DNA of 64,000 bases, from the NCBI GenBank assembly GCA_037447655.1, contig JBBHKE010001424.1, positions 62,001 through 126,000 on the forward strand, given 5' to 3'. Of the stretch, positions 60,550 through 64,000 are shown one piece after another. This stretch comes from Zygnema cylindricum. Its lineage: Eukaryota; Streptophyta; Zygnematophyceae; Zygnematales; Zygnemataceae. A program made the translations under genes and the position numbers. Each line of letters begins with the position of its first letter. Position 1 is the first letter of the stretch. A model generated the notes under the pieces. It did not search any database, was not told the origin of the DNA, and saw only the letters and a program-made list of their open reading frames with translations.

Positions 60550-61849
60550 CTAAAGAATACATTTGGAAATTTTGTTAAAATTCAAGTCTGTGATCATGGT
60601 TGACCTTTGAGTTTTCTAATCACGCAAACAATAGAAAACCTTTTTATTTTATTTATTTTTTGCTATAAACATCGGAACATGATAAGCATAATTTTCGTAA
60701 ATGAGTTCATCTATGGGTGACCATTTTCTAGGCTTATAACCCAATGCTTTTAATGTTAGAAGAAAAAAAAAACCACTCAGGCTCTTTCTTGACACAAAAC
60801 CAGTAGAGATTGTTGATAACACCCATTAAGAACTACTTTTATTGATTCAAAGTAGTAATATGTTGTTAGCAGTGGATTTCTCAACCGTCATAGTAGTCGC
60901 TCGTTGATGACATTTCCAATTGTAAAAAAAATCGCAGAAATGAGGCCTTCGTCATGGCTGTAGCTAAGACCAAAACGAAAGCGAACATAAAAAAAATTCG
61001 TGCCAGACGTATTTTTTCGGACGGAGTTATGTCCAATAACGGCGGGACCCCCAAAATCAAAAAACAGGCGTTTTCTGGATCCATCATCATTGATGGCATC
61101 GATGCTTGTTTTTTATATAAGAACGCCCACAATAATCAAAGACCTGTAACTTTTGTTGTATTGAAAAAAAATGTTTTCTACAAAAAAATAAAAAATTGAT
61201 AGAGATATGCTGGTCAGCGTATGAAAAACTTGTGTAATTGAAGTCCAAGTTGGTGAAAATGTGATATTTTGCGAAATCCGAACATTCGGCACATTTAGTC
61301 CGTGATTTAATGAATGGAAGGTTATCGTGTTTAAGAAATTTTCAACTTTTTTACACTTTCATTTAGCATTTGCGTCAGTTTAATGATATTAGTTTTGAGA
61401 TTTGGATCTTTTTCCAATGTAGTTTTGTTTTGGCAGTCAACAGCGGCACCTACCAAATTGGCTTAAGGTCTTGTTTTTATTAATGCTACTATATTTGATT
61501 TTAAAAACAGTTAGCCAAAGTGGTTTTCTTAGACCCATTTTCTCAGGAGTTCTTGTATTTCTACAAAAGCCAAATTTGAGTCTACTTTGAACCAAATTTG
61601 GTGGGTGAAAAATGAACAGTTTTCTGTGTCGTTATTGAATTTTATTCTGTTCTCTTTGATGTTTATATTATTTTGATAAAAAAAACCAATTTTTCAGGTT
61701 GAATACCCCAAACAGCCAAATGCGCCATCTATGAACATTCGGTGATGGGTCTAATGTTATTGACACTGGTTAAAAAATACAATATTGACCAGAAAATATG
61801 TAAATAGCTGTTGTTAACTTAAACGAGTTGATAGCAAGTTGTAGGAGGT
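60550..61849. other. upstream of the recognised subtilase exons; no gene proven
   Basis: The missing N-terminal exons (signal peptide, prodomain, Asp motif) should lie here or beyond. A minus-strand stretch near 61000-60950 reads MFAFVLVLATAMTKASF, signal-peptide-like, but I could not connect it by splice sites. 60955-61130 is shared with 52800-52990. Confidence 0.3.
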
Positions 61850-61859
61850 TACGCCATGG

Positions 61860-63780
61860 TGCAAAAGAAAGAGATGTCGGAGGAAAAATACCAAAGGGTA
61901 AGGGAGAGGAGAGTAATGGCTAACTTATTCCTTTGATAATGGCTTAAAGGAGATCTAAGGAGTGGAGCATTAGTTCGGGCACGACGCATCACGTTTGTTC
62001 GGACGAAACGTTGCTCAAGTATATGAGAACTCTGACAGTGCACAAGCAGAATATGATGGCTAGTGGCCACGTCATTTCAGTTGACACCGTGGGGACTGTG
62101 AGGCTCGATCTGCCATTAAGGAACGAGTATGGAAATGACATAGCTACAGAGACAAGGTTTCATAACGTCTTGTATATTAGGGTTTTTTAGGGCTTTTTAG
62201 GGTATATTCCCAACGCCGCCGTGAACATAGTCAACATTCCGCAAATTTAGAAGATTGGAGGCAGAGTTACGACGATGGAGGACCTAAGTATAGTGACCGA
62301 GAAGTTTGAGGGAAAATTGATTGGTGAAGAACTATTGAGGGATAGCATGCATTGGAAGTTGACATGGAGCACACCTAAAGGTAGGGGCAAATTTGTGGCC
62401 TACGGGAACCATGTTTCGGTGAAAAAAGGTGACCTCACCCTGGCACCATCGGAACTTCCACACTTCCGAGGGAAATCTGAAACGGATGATTCAAAAGTCG
62501 TGTGTTTGGGGTATAAAGCTAGTGTCCGGTGGAAAGGTCAAGGCTGTGGAGGCTGCAGTAAGAGGCGCCAAATCCAAAAACGGCATCCGATGAAGGATGT
62601 CAAGTGCCGAGCTTATAATCCTTTGGAGCAAGAACAGGTCGATCTTTATAGACATGTGAAGCTAAAAAGTTTGGGAGGTCATCAACATATCTTTCACAGT
62701 TGATGACTATACAAGGTGATGACAAAAAAATCCGAAAATATTAAATTTCAAAATCCGACACATTGAAGAAATTTAAGCAGTGAGTCGTTTCTGAGACAAT
62801 ATAAGAGAAAATTGAAAGTTGTGAAGCCTGACAACGGTGGAGAGCTTGTGGCATTTACGGATTTTTATCAGAAGAGGGGAATAAGGCAGCAGCTACTCAT
62901 TGGCAGAAGTGGGGAATAAGGTAGCACCTGCACCTTATTCACTCGAGTTGAATGCAGTTGCAGAATAATGGTACCCTGAGTTCCCGATCTTTGTAGAGAT
63001 CTCAAAGTAGCCAGAAATCTAAGTCGACCTTACCATCACAGGATCATGAAGAAAAGGATGTAGCAGTTGTTCAAAAGAGAATCCACGAGACTAAGGTGAA
63101 GAAACCTAATAGACTGTCGTAAAACTAAAAAAGTATAGACATCTATAAATTCGACTATAACATTTCAAGGGCTAAGAAATTTTTTTTTTTGTTATAGCAA
63201 ATAATGCGTGACAGTATGTCATGGGACCTGCAATCTTATACCAAAGCAAGGCAGTCATGTGATATGGACAAAAATTGGAAAATAGCATGGGAAAAGGAGT
63301 ACAAGTCATGGGTTAACAATCAGGTATTCGATGAGGTAGAGTTACGTCCTTGAAAGAAGGTTAGGAACGTCAAGAGACGAAGACAAGTTCGTCGAGAGAA
63401 GTGACTAAATATAAGGCAAGAAGTGTGTGTAAGGGCTTTAAGGATGATAGTAGCCTTGGTAGCGGCCGGAAAGAAGCACATCTATCACATGGATGTAGAG
63501 AGCATTTGTGAATGGTGACCCCGAATATGAGGTATATATGAAATTTATAGAGAGTGTGACTATGAAACCTGACATCGTGTGGCGGCTACAAAAGCCGTTG
63601 TACAGATTGAAGCAGGCACCAAGGACCTATTACTTGCGCTTACATAAAATTTTGAAAGAGTTGTGATTCCGTAGGAAAAAATTCAAATATGGGCGTGTAT
63701 TTGAAAGGTGAAGGGGAAGATCAAATGATCTTCTCTCTCTACGTGGACTTTTGGATGTATGAGAATTTGTTCTAGTATGA
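61860..63780 (+). pseudogene. Ty1/copia gag-pol remnant
   Basis: Protease-like SSGTTHHVCSDETLLKYMRT near 61970 and HNVLYI near 62160, then MEDLSIVTEKFEGKLIGEEL (62275). Integrase scraps follow (VKPDNGGELVAF near 62825). Reverse transcriptase follows (IYHMDVE near 63483, VWRLQKPLYRLKQAPRTYYL near 63577 by frame). Many stops and frame changes. A 30-bp telomere-motif insertion sits at 62179-62208. A different copia lineage from family A. Confidence 0.8.
62179..62208. repeat. telomere-motif insertion with 7-bp duplication
   Basis: AGGGTTTTTTAGGGC plus TTTTTAGG sits between two GTATATT copies (62172-62178 and 62202-62208), inside the protease/integrase coding remnant. Confidence 0.85.
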
Positions 63781-64000
63781 GTTCTATGACGATGATTAAG
63801 AATCTAGTGTTTCATAAATGTACGGAACATATCCGGATATAGTGGCATTTTGTTAAGGACCTAGTGAGTGCTAAAGAGTTTAAGAGTTTAGTGTTGTGTG
63901 TATGAGAATTTGTTCTAGTATGAGTTCGATGAAGATGTTTAAGAATCTAGTGTTTCATAAACATATGAAACATATCTGGATTCAGTGGAATTTTGTTAGG
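63757..64000. repeat. 143-bp tandem duplication running off the window end
   Basis: GTATGAGAATTTGTTCTAG starts at 63757 and again at 63900. The two units agree closely to the window edge. Confidence 0.88.

Overview
The window looks like a stretch of a land-plant or other streptophyte nuclear genome. It is intron-rich and AT-rich, and most of it is transposon debris. The grounds are a plant-type subtilase split over many GT-AG introns, a plant-type RGG-box mRNA-binding gene, Ty1/copia and Ty3/gypsy retroelements, MITEs with clear target-site duplications, and telomere-like TTT(T)AGGG-type tracts. I cannot name the species. No rRNA gene, genuine tRNA gene, CRISPR array or bacterial-type operon was seen.

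Layout: 1-1.7 kb is the 3' part of a decayed copia pol. 2.4-3.9 kb is a tandem array of about 104-bp units. 4.2-14.9 kb is repeat-rich: GTAC-rich repeats, an old split LTR, a hAT MITE, a gypsy integrase scrap and telomere-like tracts. 14.9-19.8 kb (minus) holds the one complete gene, a seven-exon SERBP1/HABP4/RGGA-like mRNA-binding protein. 20.2-27.5 kb is a field of MITEs in direct and inverted orientation. 27.5-38.6 kb is a nest of one young copia family (minus fragment, then LTR-internal-LTR-truncated internal, then related LTRs and a 10-N assembly gap). 38.6-42.5 kb (minus) is a large retroelement gag with two zinc knuckles. 43.8-46.3 kb (plus) is a gypsy pol ending in an integrase C-terminus followed by a PHD finger. 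48.7-60.5 kb (minus) is a subtilisin-like serine protease gene whose introns carry MITEs, a deleted copia element with an internal tRNA-derived SINE head, and polypyrimidine tracts. 61.9-63.8 kb is another decayed copia.

How it fits together: only the RGG-box gene and the subtilase look like host genes. The subtilase model has matching splice phases and its His, Asn and Ser motifs, but its Asp exon, the usual PDVTAPG block and its final exon were not found. Everything else is mobile or repeat DNA. Its nesting order can be read from one element interrupting another and from 8-bp, TAA or TA target duplications.
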